Shown piece by piece: positions 1-6,167 of a stretch of DNA of 29,722 nt. The notes beneath the pieces were generated by a model. The model did not search any database. It was not told the DNA's origin and saw only the letters and a program-made list of their open reading frames with translations. Both the position numbers and the translations under genes were made by a program. The first letter of the stretch is position 1. The number at the start of each line of letters is the position of its first letter. Source of the stretch: SIG440 sp045596485 (GTDB lineage: Bacteria > Bacillota > Clostridia > Monoglobales > Monoglobaceae); the NCBI GenBank assembly GCA_045596485.1, contig JAZOCL010000044.1, positions 1 through 29,722 on the forward strand, given 5' to 3'.

Positions 1-419
1 TACTTAATCATAGAATGTGCAAAGCCTGCTTCGTATGTAATAGGAGCGATGTTGCCTGATTCATCTGCCCATTCATCTTCTGCCACAAGGTGAACCTTGC
101 TACAGTCGATGCCGAAATAATTGATGAGCTGTGCAAGAGGAGGGTATGTATCGGGTTCGGGGTTGCCGAGGATCATAGTGAAGCTCTTACCTGCTTCTGA
201 TGCAGCCTTAAGGCGTGAGAAAAGTGTTGCAATGAGAACAGGATGGGGGTTCATCATAACTTTTACGTTAAATTCGGGATGCCACCAAGCCTCTCTCTTT
301 TCCAGGCCCTTGCCGCTGAGGCTGCGAACGTAATCGCAAACCTTCTTGTCCTTAAAAGGAACAAATTCATGTGGCTGAAAATCAAATTTCGTTGCCGGGT
401 CAGTAATAAAATTGTTCAT
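1..419 (-). CDS. NagB-like glucosamine-6-phosphate deaminase/isomerase family protein, partial (C-terminus off the left edge)
   Basis: The reading frame opens at the ATG at 419-417 and stays open to the window edge, giving the first 139 residues (MNNFITDPATKFDFQPHEF...). Enzymes of the NagB family convert glucosamine-6-phosphate to fructose-6-phosphate plus ammonia in the cytoplasm. The segment ILGNPEPDTYPPLAQLIN followed by VHLVAEDEWADESGN resembles the NagB order of a phosphate loop and then the NxDE region, but the usual G-S-T-P of the phosphate loop is not present, so this is an atypical member. The start overlaps the nagA stop as ATGA, which implies translational coupling and supports a role in amino-sugar use. 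The assignment rests partly on this context. A related sugar-phosphate isomerase is the main alternative. Confidence is moderate because the C-terminal half is missing. Confidence 0.65.
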   Translation of the reverse strand, partial: MNNFITDPATKFDFQPHEFVPFKDKKVCDYVRSLSGKGLEKREAWWHPEFNVKVMMNPHPVLIATLFSRLKAASEAGKSFTMILGNPEPDTYPPLAQLINYFGIDCSKVHLVAEDEWADESGNIAPITYEAGFAHSMIK

Positions 420-1552
420 TTCAAAATTTCTCCTTTTAATATAGTATTTTTAACATTAAACCATTGATCAACAATGATTAGGTTCGCAAAATTGCCTTTT
501 TTAATCTGTCCGATTTCGGGCATATTCAAAAGGCGTGAAGGGTTCAGCGACGCATATTTGAATACGTCACAGATTGAGCCGCCAGTGTGAACCATCATAT
601 TGCGGCAGGCAACGTCCAGAGTCAGCTTTGAGCCGGCAATGTCGCCGACCCAGTCAAAGTTGATGTCGAAGGCTTCCTCAAGACCGGGGAGAGGAGGACC
701 GTCGGCAACAAAGGAGTCGGCAATAAGAATAATCTTATCCTGTCCTTTTATCTTTTTCACAAGACGAATCATATAGGGGTGAACGTGAACACCGAAGGAG
801 TCGCAGATGAGCTCTGCATAAATTCCGTCATTGTAGTTAACTGTTTCGTCAACGCATACGCCGCGAACCTCGGGATAATTTTCCAGAGTTCCTGTTGAGT
901 TGGTGTGGTGAGTTCCGAGCCTTAGACCGTAGGGCATAAGCGCCTCAATCTGTTCGGGAGTAGCCTCGGAATGTGCAACCGAGAACACAATCTCGGGAAT
1001 TTCGCGCTTAACGTATTTTACAAAGTCAAGAATGCCTTCTCTCTCGGGAGCGACGCACCATACCTTTGCAAAATCCTTTGCGGCTTCAACAACATCGGTA
1101 TAATCCTTTTCCACAATTGCGTCCTTCCAGACGTTCTTCTCTTTGTCACAGCCGAAGTCGGGGTTGAGATAAGGACCTTCCATATAAACGCCGATAATGT
1201 TCTGACATTCGCCCTTTGCAATTGCGTCCTTATATTTTTTGATTGCGTCAAGGTGCTCCTGCTTGTTCATACTGTAAAACAGCGCAGGGAGAACCGACGT
1301 AACGCCGTGGTCGATGAGAGTGCGTGAGCACTTTATGGGGTCGTCGTGAAAATATGTATCACCGTCGGCGTGTGTGTGTATGTCAATGAGACCAGGACCC
1401 ACAAAATTGCCCTTTGCATCTATGATTTCGGCACCGTCGGGAACCGCCAGCTTTCTTCCGAAATCAACAATTCTGTCATCTTCGATAATCAAGGTTGCAT
1501 CGGGAATGTAGTGGTCGGGCATAACAAGTGTTGCATTTATAATTGCTTTCAT
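416..1552 (-). CDS. nagA: N-acetylglucosamine-6-phosphate deacetylase
   Basis: This 378-residue amidohydrolase removes acetate from N-acetylglucosamine-6-phosphate, giving glucosamine-6-phosphate for the NagB step. Visible signatures are the metal-site motif DIHTH (His59, His61), MEGPYLNP with Glu125, VAHSEAT with His194, GTHHTN with His215, GVHVHP (His256/His258) and the catalytic-Asp region LIADS (Asp279), in the order known for NagA. The frame is open further upstream, but the ATG at 1552 begins the usual MKAIINATLV strand and has an AAGGTAAGGGAAG ribosome-binding region before it. The stop TGA overlaps the ATG of the downstream nagB-like gene by four bases. The gene is divergent from a LacI-type regulator with operator-like palindromes between them. 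The segment after the first HxH is less glycine-rich than in Escherichia coli NagA. Confidence 0.9.
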   Translation of the reverse strand: MKAIINATLVMPDHYIPDATLIIEDDRIVDFGRKLAVPDGAEIIDAKGNFVGPGLIDIHTHADGDTYFHDDPIKCSRTLIDHGVTSVLPALFYSMNKQEHLDAIKKYKDAIAKGECQNIIGVYMEGPYLNPDFGCDKEKNVWKDAIVEKDYTDVVEAAKDFAKVWCVAPEREGILDFVKYVKREIPEIVFSVAHSEATPEQIEALMPYGLRLGTHHTNSTGTLENYPEVRGVCVDETVNYNDGIYAELICDSFGVHVHPYMIRLVKKIKGQDKIILIADSFVADGPPLPGLEEAFDINFDWVGDIAGSKLTLDVACRNMMVHTGGSICDVFKYASLNPSRLLNMPEIGQIKKGNFANLIIVDQWFNVKNTILKGEILK

Positions 1553-1575
1553 AACAGCTTCCCTTACCTTTCTGC

Positions 1576-1597
1576 CAAAGTTTTGACCAAAACTTTG
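1576..1597. repeat. 10-bp inverted repeat in the nagA leader
   Basis: The arms CAAAGTTTTG (1576-1585) and CAAAACTTTG (1588-1597) are perfect reverse complements separated by two bases. The element lies in the predicted untranslated leader of nagA, 24 bases before its start codon. It could be an RNA hairpin near the ribosome-binding site, a protein-binding site, or a copy of a dispersed repeat. There is no T-run after it on the minus strand, so it does not look like a terminator. Confidence 0.6.
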
Positions 1598-1632
1598 CGG
1601 CACCACTCACCGCATTACTCTTTATGCAACCG

Positions 1633-1661
1633 ATTATATATTTGAAAAACTTCCTTGTCAA
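1633..1661 (-). promoter_or_regulatory. Sigma-A promoter of nagA, perfect consensus
   Basis: On the minus strand TTGACA (1661-1656) is followed by a 17-base spacer and TATAAT (1638-1633). This matches the vegetative consensus at all twelve positions. Transcription would start near 1626, giving a leader of about 74 bases before nagA. A palindrome sits just upstream of the -35 box. Confidence 0.85.
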
Positions 1662-1670
1662 CCCTAAGAT

Positions 1671-1686
1671 TTACGAAAAATTTTCG
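1671..1686. promoter_or_regulatory. Operator-like palindrome next to the nagA promoter
   Basis: The site reads TTACGAAAAATTTTCG, with half-sites CGAAAA and TTTTCG around one central base. It begins 10 bases upstream of the nagA -35 box. A further CGAAAA half-site follows at 1692-1697. It is nearly identical to the site at 1760-1775, about 90 bp away, and is a candidate binding site for the adjacent LacI-family protein. Confidence 0.55.
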
Positions 1687-1701
1687 AAATGCGAAAAACC
1701 C

Positions 1702-1730
1702 TTGAAATATGACTGTCATTGTGTTATACT
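1702..1730 (+). promoter_or_regulatory. Sigma-A promoter of the LacI-family regulator
   Basis: TTGAAA (1702-1707), a 17-base spacer and TATACT (1725-1730) precede the regulator gene. Transcription would start near 1737. The perfect palindrome at 1764-1775 lies about 27 bases inside the transcript, a position suited to autorepression. Confidence 0.75.
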
Positions 1731-1759
1731 GACCATATTATCAGCCTTGAAGTTGATAG

Positions 1760-1775
1760 TTTACGAAAATTTTCG
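1760..1775. promoter_or_regulatory. Operator-like palindrome in the regulator leader
   Basis: CGAAAATTTTCG (1764-1775) is a perfect 12-bp palindrome preceded by TTTA, the same flank as the copy at 1671-1686. It lies between the regulator's promoter and its start codon. Spacing between the two palindrome centres is about 89.5 bp. Confidence 0.6.
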
Positions 1776-1786
1776 GGGGTGTTTGT

Positions 1787-2758
1787 GTGACTCTTGCAAA
1801 GATAGCAAAAATGGCGAATGTGGCTGTATCCACGGTTTCGAAGGCTTTTTCGGGCAGTCCCGAAATCAGCAGCGAAACAAAGGCTCTCATTATGCAGATT
1901 GCAAAAGAGACCGGCTGCTACGAAAAATACTATAAGCCGAAATACAACAAAAAGGTCATTGCGGTGATTTGCCCTGAAATGCTGGGAAATCAGTATGCTG
2001 AAATGGCAACCTTTCTGGAGGGGCGAATTACCCAAAGGGGCGGAACAATGCTGCTTTCGGTGAGCAATTTTTCACCCGACAAGCAGGAGGAGCTTGTGGA
2101 TTATTATGCAAATTTTGCTCGCGTAGACGGAATTATTGTAGTTGAGCCTGTGGCAAAAATCAAGGCGGCAACCGATGTTCCCATAATTCAGATTAGCCTT
2201 GACAAGGATAACGGTGACGTGCACGCCATTTATGCGGATATGGGAGATGCTCTGAGTCAAAGCATAAATCTTTTGAAGAGATACGGACACCAAAGCTTTG
2301 GGTTTGTGGGAGAGAAATATACGGTTAAAGAGTTTGAACAGTTCCGCAATACGGCTGCACGCTGCGGTGTTGCAATTCATCCCAAGCACGTTTCGGTGAA
2401 TGAATACCGATTTAACGACTGCGGATATTACGGAATTGACGAAATGATAAAGAGAGGAACGCTGCCGACTGCAATTTTTGCGGCATATAGCCATATTGCT
2501 GTGGGAATTTTGCAGCGTCTTAACGAAGAAAAGATAAAGGTTCCCGGGGATGTTTCGGTGGTGTGCCTCAACGACATAAGCGGTGTACCTTACGGAAGTC
2601 TGCAGCTCTCCTGCATAAAGATGCAGCTTGAGGAAATCTGCTCCGAGACAATCCATCTGCTTTACCGAATTCTGGCAAAGCCCTGCGGAGTTTCAAAGCA
2701 CACCATAACCGTGGAGCGGCAGTTCTTTGAAGGTGAGTCTGTTGCAGCAAAAAAATAA
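1787..2758 (+). CDS. LacI-family transcriptional regulator of the nag cluster (inferred)
   Basis: This 323-residue protein has an N-terminal LacI helix-turn-helix (TLAKIAKMANVAVSTVSKAF, residues 2-21) followed by a periplasmic-binding-protein-like sensor domain: KVIAVICPEM, GIIVVEP, a FGFVGEK strand, PTAIFAA and VPGDVSVVCLNDI are typical segments. The start is a GTG at 1787 preceded by GGGGG; no ATG fits the family N-terminus. The hinge between the two domains (YYKPKYNKK) lacks the usual PN..AR.L helix of the family, which may go with the A/T-centred palindromes nearby instead of the usual C/G-centred operator. Position and divergence from nagA suggest it senses an amino-sugar phosphate and represses both directions, but this is inference. 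Confidence 0.85.
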   Translation: MTLAKIAKMANVAVSTVSKAFSGSPEISSETKALIMQIAKETGCYEKYYKPKYNKKVIAVICPEMLGNQYAEMATFLEGRITQRGGTMLLSVSNFSPDKQEELVDYYANFARVDGIIVVEPVAKIKAATDVPIIQISLDKDNGDVHAIYADMGDALSQSINLLKRYGHQSFGFVGEKYTVKEFEQFRNTAARCGVAIHPKHVSVNEYRFNDCGYYGIDEMIKRGTLPTAIFAAYSHIAVGILQRLNEEKIKVPGDVSVVCLNDISGVPYGSLQLSCIKMQLEEICSETIHLLYRILAKPCGVSKHTITVERQFFEGESVAAKK

Positions 2759-2880
2759 ATTATACCACCCCTGAAATTCGGGGTCGGTTTCCCCTTTTCT
2801 GCATTCAATTTTGCGGAAAAGCTTAAATGTTAATGTGACGGGTTTGGCGATTTTCGACAAACCGAGAAGCTTAAAATTAA

Positions 2881-2925
2881 ACGGCAAGGAAAATTCGATG
2901 TTTTCCTTGCCGTTGCTTGCTTTTT
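2881..2925. terminator. Bidirectional terminator between converging genes
   Basis: ACGGCAAGGAAAA (2881-2893) pairs perfectly with TTTTCCTTGCCGT (2901-2913) around a 7-base loop. On the plus strand TGCTTGCTTTTT follows; on the minus strand TTTAATTTTAA follows. It lies between the end of the LacI-type gene and the end of the deaminase gene. Confidence 0.8.
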
Positions 2926-2936
2926 GTGATGATTAC

Positions 2937-3431
2937 TTAATAACCGAAAACGCCTTCGATTGATTCGTCGTTTTTTATCCAGTCTTCAACGTCAACAATG
3001 TGATATTCTATGGGTGTGTCACGGATAACCACCTGCTTGATGCCTGCGTTGATTACCATTCGCTTGCACATTGAGCAGCTTGAGGTGTTTTCTACCAGCT
3101 CGCCTGTGTTGTAGTCCTTGCCCACCAGATAGAGGGTTGAGTCAATCATATCACGGCGCTGAGCGCTGATGATGCAGTTTGCTTCTGCGTGAACGCTGCG
3201 GCACAGCTCGTAGCGTTCGCCTCTGGGGATTGCCAGCTTTTCGCGGACACAAACCCCCAGGTTTGTGCAGTTTTGGCGGCCTCGGGGTGCACCTGTGTAG
3301 CCTGTGGAGACGATTTCGTCGTTTTTCACAATGATTGCGCCAAAGTTGCGGCGGAGGCAGGTTCCTCTTTCAATCACCGTTTCGGCTATATCAAGATAGT
3401 AGTTATGCTTGTCAACTCTTGTTTTTACCAT
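2937..3431 (-). CDS. dCMP/cytidine deaminase family protein (ComEB-like)
   Basis: The 164-residue product is a zinc-dependent deaminase that probably converts dCMP to dUMP for dTTP synthesis. Zinc-site motifs are visible: SVHAEANCI (His81, catalytic Glu83) and SCSMCK (Cys119, Cys122), in which the usual proline before the first cysteine is serine. GTCLRRNFGAIIVKNDEIVSTGYTGAPRG is the substrate-side signature common in ComEB-like proteins. The frame continues far upstream, but that extension runs antisense through tsaE. Three ATGs are plausible: 3431 (AAAGG 11 bases upstream), 3440 and 3470. I chose 3431 on ribosome-site spacing. It is monocistronic, with its own promoter, divergent from tsaE. 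Confidence 0.82.
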   Translation of the reverse strand: MVKTRVDKHNYYLDIAETVIERGTCLRRNFGAIIVKNDEIVSTGYTGAPRGRQNCTNLGVCVREKLAIPRGERYELCRSVHAEANCIISAQRRDMIDSTLYLVGKDYNTGELVENTSSCSMCKRMVINAGIKQVVIRDTPIEYHIVDVEDWIKNDESIEGVFGY

Positions 3432-3489
3432 TTTGTTCATTGCCTTTCTGTATGTAATTTTTTCGGTCATTTCGCTTCTGTCTAGAATC

Positions 3490-3518
3490 AGTATACAATA
3501 AAAGAAAACAAAATTCAA
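3490..3518 (-). promoter_or_regulatory. Sigma-A promoter of the deaminase gene
   Basis: TTGAAT (3518-3513), a 17-base spacer and TATACT (3495-3490) on the minus strand. The predicted transcript start near 3484 leaves a leader of roughly 50 bases before the ATG at 3431. Confidence 0.7.
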
Positions 3519-3528
3519 TAGTTTTGTA

Positions 3529-3557
3529 TTGACTTTGCAACTAAATATAGGTAAAAT
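3529..3557 (+). promoter_or_regulatory. Sigma-A promoter of tsaE-tsaB-dac
   Basis: TTGACT (3529-3534), a 17-base spacer and TAAAAT (3552-3557). The predicted start is near 3564, about 33 bases before tsaE. An imperfect palindrome CGAATATTTTCG (3567-3578), resembling the nag operators, lies at the start of the transcript. Confidence 0.75.
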
Positions 3558-3596
3558 AAATATATACGAATATTTTCGAAAGGACACCGTGAGCAG

Positions 3597-4028
3597 ATGG
3601 AAAAGTTTGTGAGCCGCAGCGAGGGCGAAACAAAAGAAATTGCAAAGGAATTCGCCAAAGAACTTGTTCCTGGCAGCATTATTGCCCTTGTGGGCGATCT
3701 TGGAGCAGGGAAAACAGCATTCACAAAGGGTATTGCGGAGTTCTTTGAGATTGAAGGGGACGTTTCGAGCCCCACCTTCACCATTGTTAATGAATATAAT
3801 GGAAGCCTGAACCTTTTTCACTTTGATGCATACCGCCTTGAGGATGTGAGCCCCGATGAGTGCGACTGGATGGATGATTACTTTTTCGGCGACGGTGTTT
3901 GCATAATCGAGTGGGCTCAAAACATTGAAAGGGTGCTGCCCAAGGGTTATTTTTTGGTGAGAATTGAAAAAAACCCCCAAATGGGTGAGGACTACCGAGA
4001 GATTTTGATTGAAAAAACGGAGAGATAA
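3597..4028 (+). CDS. tsaE: tRNA threonylcarbamoyladenosine biosynthesis ATPase TsaE
   Basis: TsaE is the small ATPase that works with TsaB and TsaD to place the t6A modification at A37 of ANN-decoding tRNAs. The 143-residue product has the Walker A motif GDLGAGKT at residues 33-40, the family segment SSPTFTIVNEY, and the FHFDAYRLED and IIEWAQN motifs, all typical of TsaE. AAAGGA lies 12 bases ahead of the ATG. It is the first gene of an operon with tsaB (one base between stop and start) and a DD-carboxypeptidase gene. tsaD is not in the window. Length and motifs are normal for the family. Confidence 0.95.
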   Translation: MEKFVSRSEGETKEIAKEFAKELVPGSIIALVGDLGAGKTAFTKGIAEFFEIEGDVSSPTFTIVNEYNGSLNLFHFDAYRLEDVSPDECDWMDDYFFGDGVCIIEWAQNIERVLPKGYFLVRIEKNPQMGEDYREILIEKTER

Positions 4029-4029
4029 A

Positions 4030-4743
4030 ATGCTGGTATTTGGAATTGACACCTGCTGTATGGCAGCAACTGCGGCGATTATGAATGAAAAAATTATGGT
4101 TGCCCAGACGGTGATAAATCAGAACAAAACACATTCACAGATAATGATGCCTCAGATTGAACAGATGTTTAGGGCGGCAGAGGTTGACCCCATGGAGATT
4201 AATGCCTTTGCGGCGGCTGTGGGTCCCGGCTCCTTTACGGGGGTGCGGATTGGAGTGGCAACGGCAAAGGCAATGGCACAGGCGGCAGACAAGCCCTGCG
4301 TTGCGGTATCGACTCTTGAGGCTCTTGCTTATTCGTCAAAGTATTTTGACGGAATAATTGCTCCCGTGCTTGACGCAAGGAGAAATCAGGTTTATAACGC
4401 TTTGTTTCAGGGCGGAAGAAGCCCCGAAAGGCTTTGCGATGACCGAGCCCTTGCTCTTGATGAGCTCATTGGTGAGCTGCTGTCTTTTGGCAAAAGGGTG
4501 CTTTTTATGGGAGACGCGACCTTGGTATTTGAAGCTGAAATCAAGGCGGCACTTGGAAATATGGCATTTTTTGCTCCGAAGGTTACAAACCTTAATCTTG
4601 CAGGAGCGGTTGCCGAAATCGGTCTTGAAAAGCTGAAGGCGGGTGATACTGTGGAATACGGAAGGCTGGTTCCCGAGTATATTCGTCTTTCGCAGGCGGA
4701 GCGTGAAAAGCTTGAACGTGAGGGAAGGCTTCCCAAAGAATAA
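4030..4743 (+). CDS. tsaB: tRNA threonylcarbamoyladenosine biosynthesis protein TsaB
   Basis: TsaB is the inactive-kinase-fold partner of TsaD in the t6A tRNA modification complex. The 237-residue product begins MLVFGIDT, the ASKHA first strand, and carries GPGSFTGVRIG (residues 65-75), the hallmark of TsaB/TsaD, then the PVLDARRNQVY segment. The ATG at 4030 is preceded by GGAGAG within the end of tsaE. The frame extends upstream inside tsaE without a better start. Stop-to-start spacing to tsaE is one base. The usual next genes rimI and tsaD are absent here and a penicillin-binding protein gene follows instead. Confidence 0.95.
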   Translation: MLVFGIDTCCMAATAAIMNEKIMVAQTVINQNKTHSQIMMPQIEQMFRAAEVDPMEINAFAAAVGPGSFTGVRIGVATAKAMAQAADKPCVAVSTLEALAYSSKYFDGIIAPVLDARRNQVYNALFQGGRSPERLCDDRALALDELIGELLSFGKRVLFMGDATLVFEAEIKAALGNMAFFAPKVTNLNLAGAVAEIGLEKLKAGDTVEYGRLVPEYIRLSQAEREKLEREGRLPKE

Positions 4744-4764
4744 ACGAGAGGAACAAACAGAAAA

Positions 4765-6123
4765 ATGAAGGATAAGAAGAAAATTTCTTATAACCGAATA
4801 TGGCATCAGCTGCTGGCGGCAGTCCTTTTGGCAGGCTGTCTGTGCCAGGGCTTTGAGCCTGTTTTGGCTGAAAAGCCTGCAATAACGGCTGAAGCTGCAA
4901 TTCTTATTGACGGAAACACGGGAAATCTTCTGTTCGAGAAAAATGGGGACAAGGTTATGTTTCCTGCCAGCACTACAAAGATTATGACGGCAATCGTTGC
5001 ACTTGATGCAGTTGAAAGGGGCGAGATAAGTCTTGAGCAGTCTCTGGTGCTTTCTCAGGGAGCCTATGACACCCTTGCCGCTGACGGTAGCAGCATTGCA
5101 CTGAAGGTAGGGGAAGAAATGCCCCTCAAAAATCTTTTGGAGGGACTGCTGATTGCGTCGGGCAATGATGCGGCGGCTGCCATTGCTGAAGGAATTGCAG
5201 GCTCCATTGATGCCTTTGTTGAAAAAATGAACGCAACGGCAAAGGAGCTGGGGCTTGAAAGCACGCACTTTGTGAATCCTCACGGGCTTCACGACCCTCA
5301 GCATTTCACAACTGCAAGGGATATGGCAAAAATGGCACTTGAGGCAATGAAAAACGATACCTTCAGGGGGATTGTTGAATGTGCTCATATTTATCTTCCT
5401 GCAACAAATATGTCTGAAAAGAGATATTTTATCAACACAAATAATCTGGTTTCAAGAATGAGGTATCCTTATTATTTCTATGACTATGCAACGGGAATCA
5501 AAACAGGCTCCACATCAGAAGCAGGCTACTGCTTGGTGTCATCTGCCGAAAAAGGCGACAAATCGGTTATTGGCGTAATCTTTAATGCAACAGACCTTGC
5601 GGTGTCTCACGACGAGTCAAAGGCTGTTTTGGAGCACGGTCTTACTGATTTTTCGGCACAAAGGCTTGCAAAGCGTGACGATATTTTTGGTGAGGTCAGA
5701 GTGAAGCAGGCGGCAGACGGAACCGACCATATTCTGCTTTCTGCCGAAGAAAATCTTGATGCGCTGTTTCCCAACGGCGGCGATGTTGAGAAGGTGGAGG
5801 TTGTTACCGAAATTCCTGAAAAGGTTTATGCACCCATATATTCGGGTCAGGTTATCGGAAAAGCCGTTTTCAATTATGAGGGCAATAAGGTGGGCGAGGT
5901 CAACCTGATTTCCACCGTTGAGATAGACAGACATTTTCTGTGGTTTATTTCGGCATTTTTTGAATGGCTGTGGAGTTTCAAGACGGTGAAGATTGTGGTA
6001 TACACCCTTCTTGGCTTGGCTCTGGGATTTGTTGTTCTGATTGTTGCGGGCTTTGTGAGAGCACTGAAAAAGAGCAAAAGCAAGCGCCGCAGAAGCACCA
6101 GATACAGCCCCCCGAAATATTAA
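4765..6123 (+). CDS. D-alanyl-D-alanine carboxypeptidase (DacF/PBP5 type)
   Basis: This 452-residue serine peptidase trims the terminal D-Ala of peptidoglycan stem peptides. The three active-site motifs are present: Ser69-Thr-Thr-Lys72, Ser132-Gly-Asn134 and Lys246-Thr-Gly248. A hydrophobic N-terminal segment (about residues 15-30) directs export. It ends either at VLA-E (signal peptidase I) or at LAGC with Cys25 (possible lipobox). The middle is the beta-rich PBP5 C-terminal domain. A transmembrane helix at about 408-431 is followed by a basic tail (KKSKSKRRR), so the enzyme domain faces outward with a C-terminal anchor. It follows tsaB by 21 bases and is closed by a strong terminator. Whether it is vegetative or sporulation-specific cannot be told from sequence alone. 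Confidence 0.92.
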   Translation: MKDKKKISYNRIWHQLLAAVLLAGCLCQGFEPVLAEKPAITAEAAILIDGNTGNLLFEKNGDKVMFPASTTKIMTAIVALDAVERGEISLEQSLVLSQGAYDTLAADGSSIALKVGEEMPLKNLLEGLLIASGNDAAAAIAEGIAGSIDAFVEKMNATAKELGLESTHFVNPHGLHDPQHFTTARDMAKMALEAMKNDTFRGIVECAHIYLPATNMSEKRYFINTNNLVSRMRYPYYFYDYATGIKTGSTSEAGYCLVSSAEKGDKSVIGVIFNATDLAVSHDESKAVLEHGLTDFSAQRLAKRDDIFGEVRVKQAADGTDHILLSAEENLDALFPNGGDVEKVEVVTEIPEKVYAPIYSGQVIGKAVFNYEGNKVGEVNLISTVEIDRHFLWFISAFFEWLWSFKTVKIVVYTLLGLALGFVVLIVAGFVRALKKSKSKRRRSTRYSPPKY

Positions 6124-6131
6124 TGAAAGAG

Positions 6132-6160
6132 AGACCGTCAAAAGACGGTCTTTTTGTTTT
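6132..6160 (+). terminator. Rho-independent terminator of tsaE-tsaB-dac
   Basis: AGACCGTC (6132-6139), loop AAAA, GACGGTCT (6144-6151) and TTTTTGTTTT. On the minus strand the tail is weaker (CTCTTTC), so it may serve the converging ylbJ gene only partly. Confidence 0.92.
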
Positions 6161-6167
6161 TGGAATA

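Noticed and set aside
2767..2800. ACCCC/GGGGT stem just after the LacI-type gene as its main terminator
   Set aside because: The stem is only five pairs and the following sequence is GGTTTCCCCTTTTC, without a clean T-run. The stem at 2881-2913 is far stronger.
3432..4052. Long N-terminal extension of the deaminase reading frame, which would give a 371-residue protein
   Set aside because: It runs antisense through tsaE and across both divergent promoters, and none of it resembles a deaminase. The real start is at 3431 or slightly upstream.
4336..5388. 350-codon minus-strand open frame
   Set aside because: Shadow of tsaB and the carboxypeptidase gene; cysteine/arginine-rich composition, no ribosome-binding site and no family resemblance.
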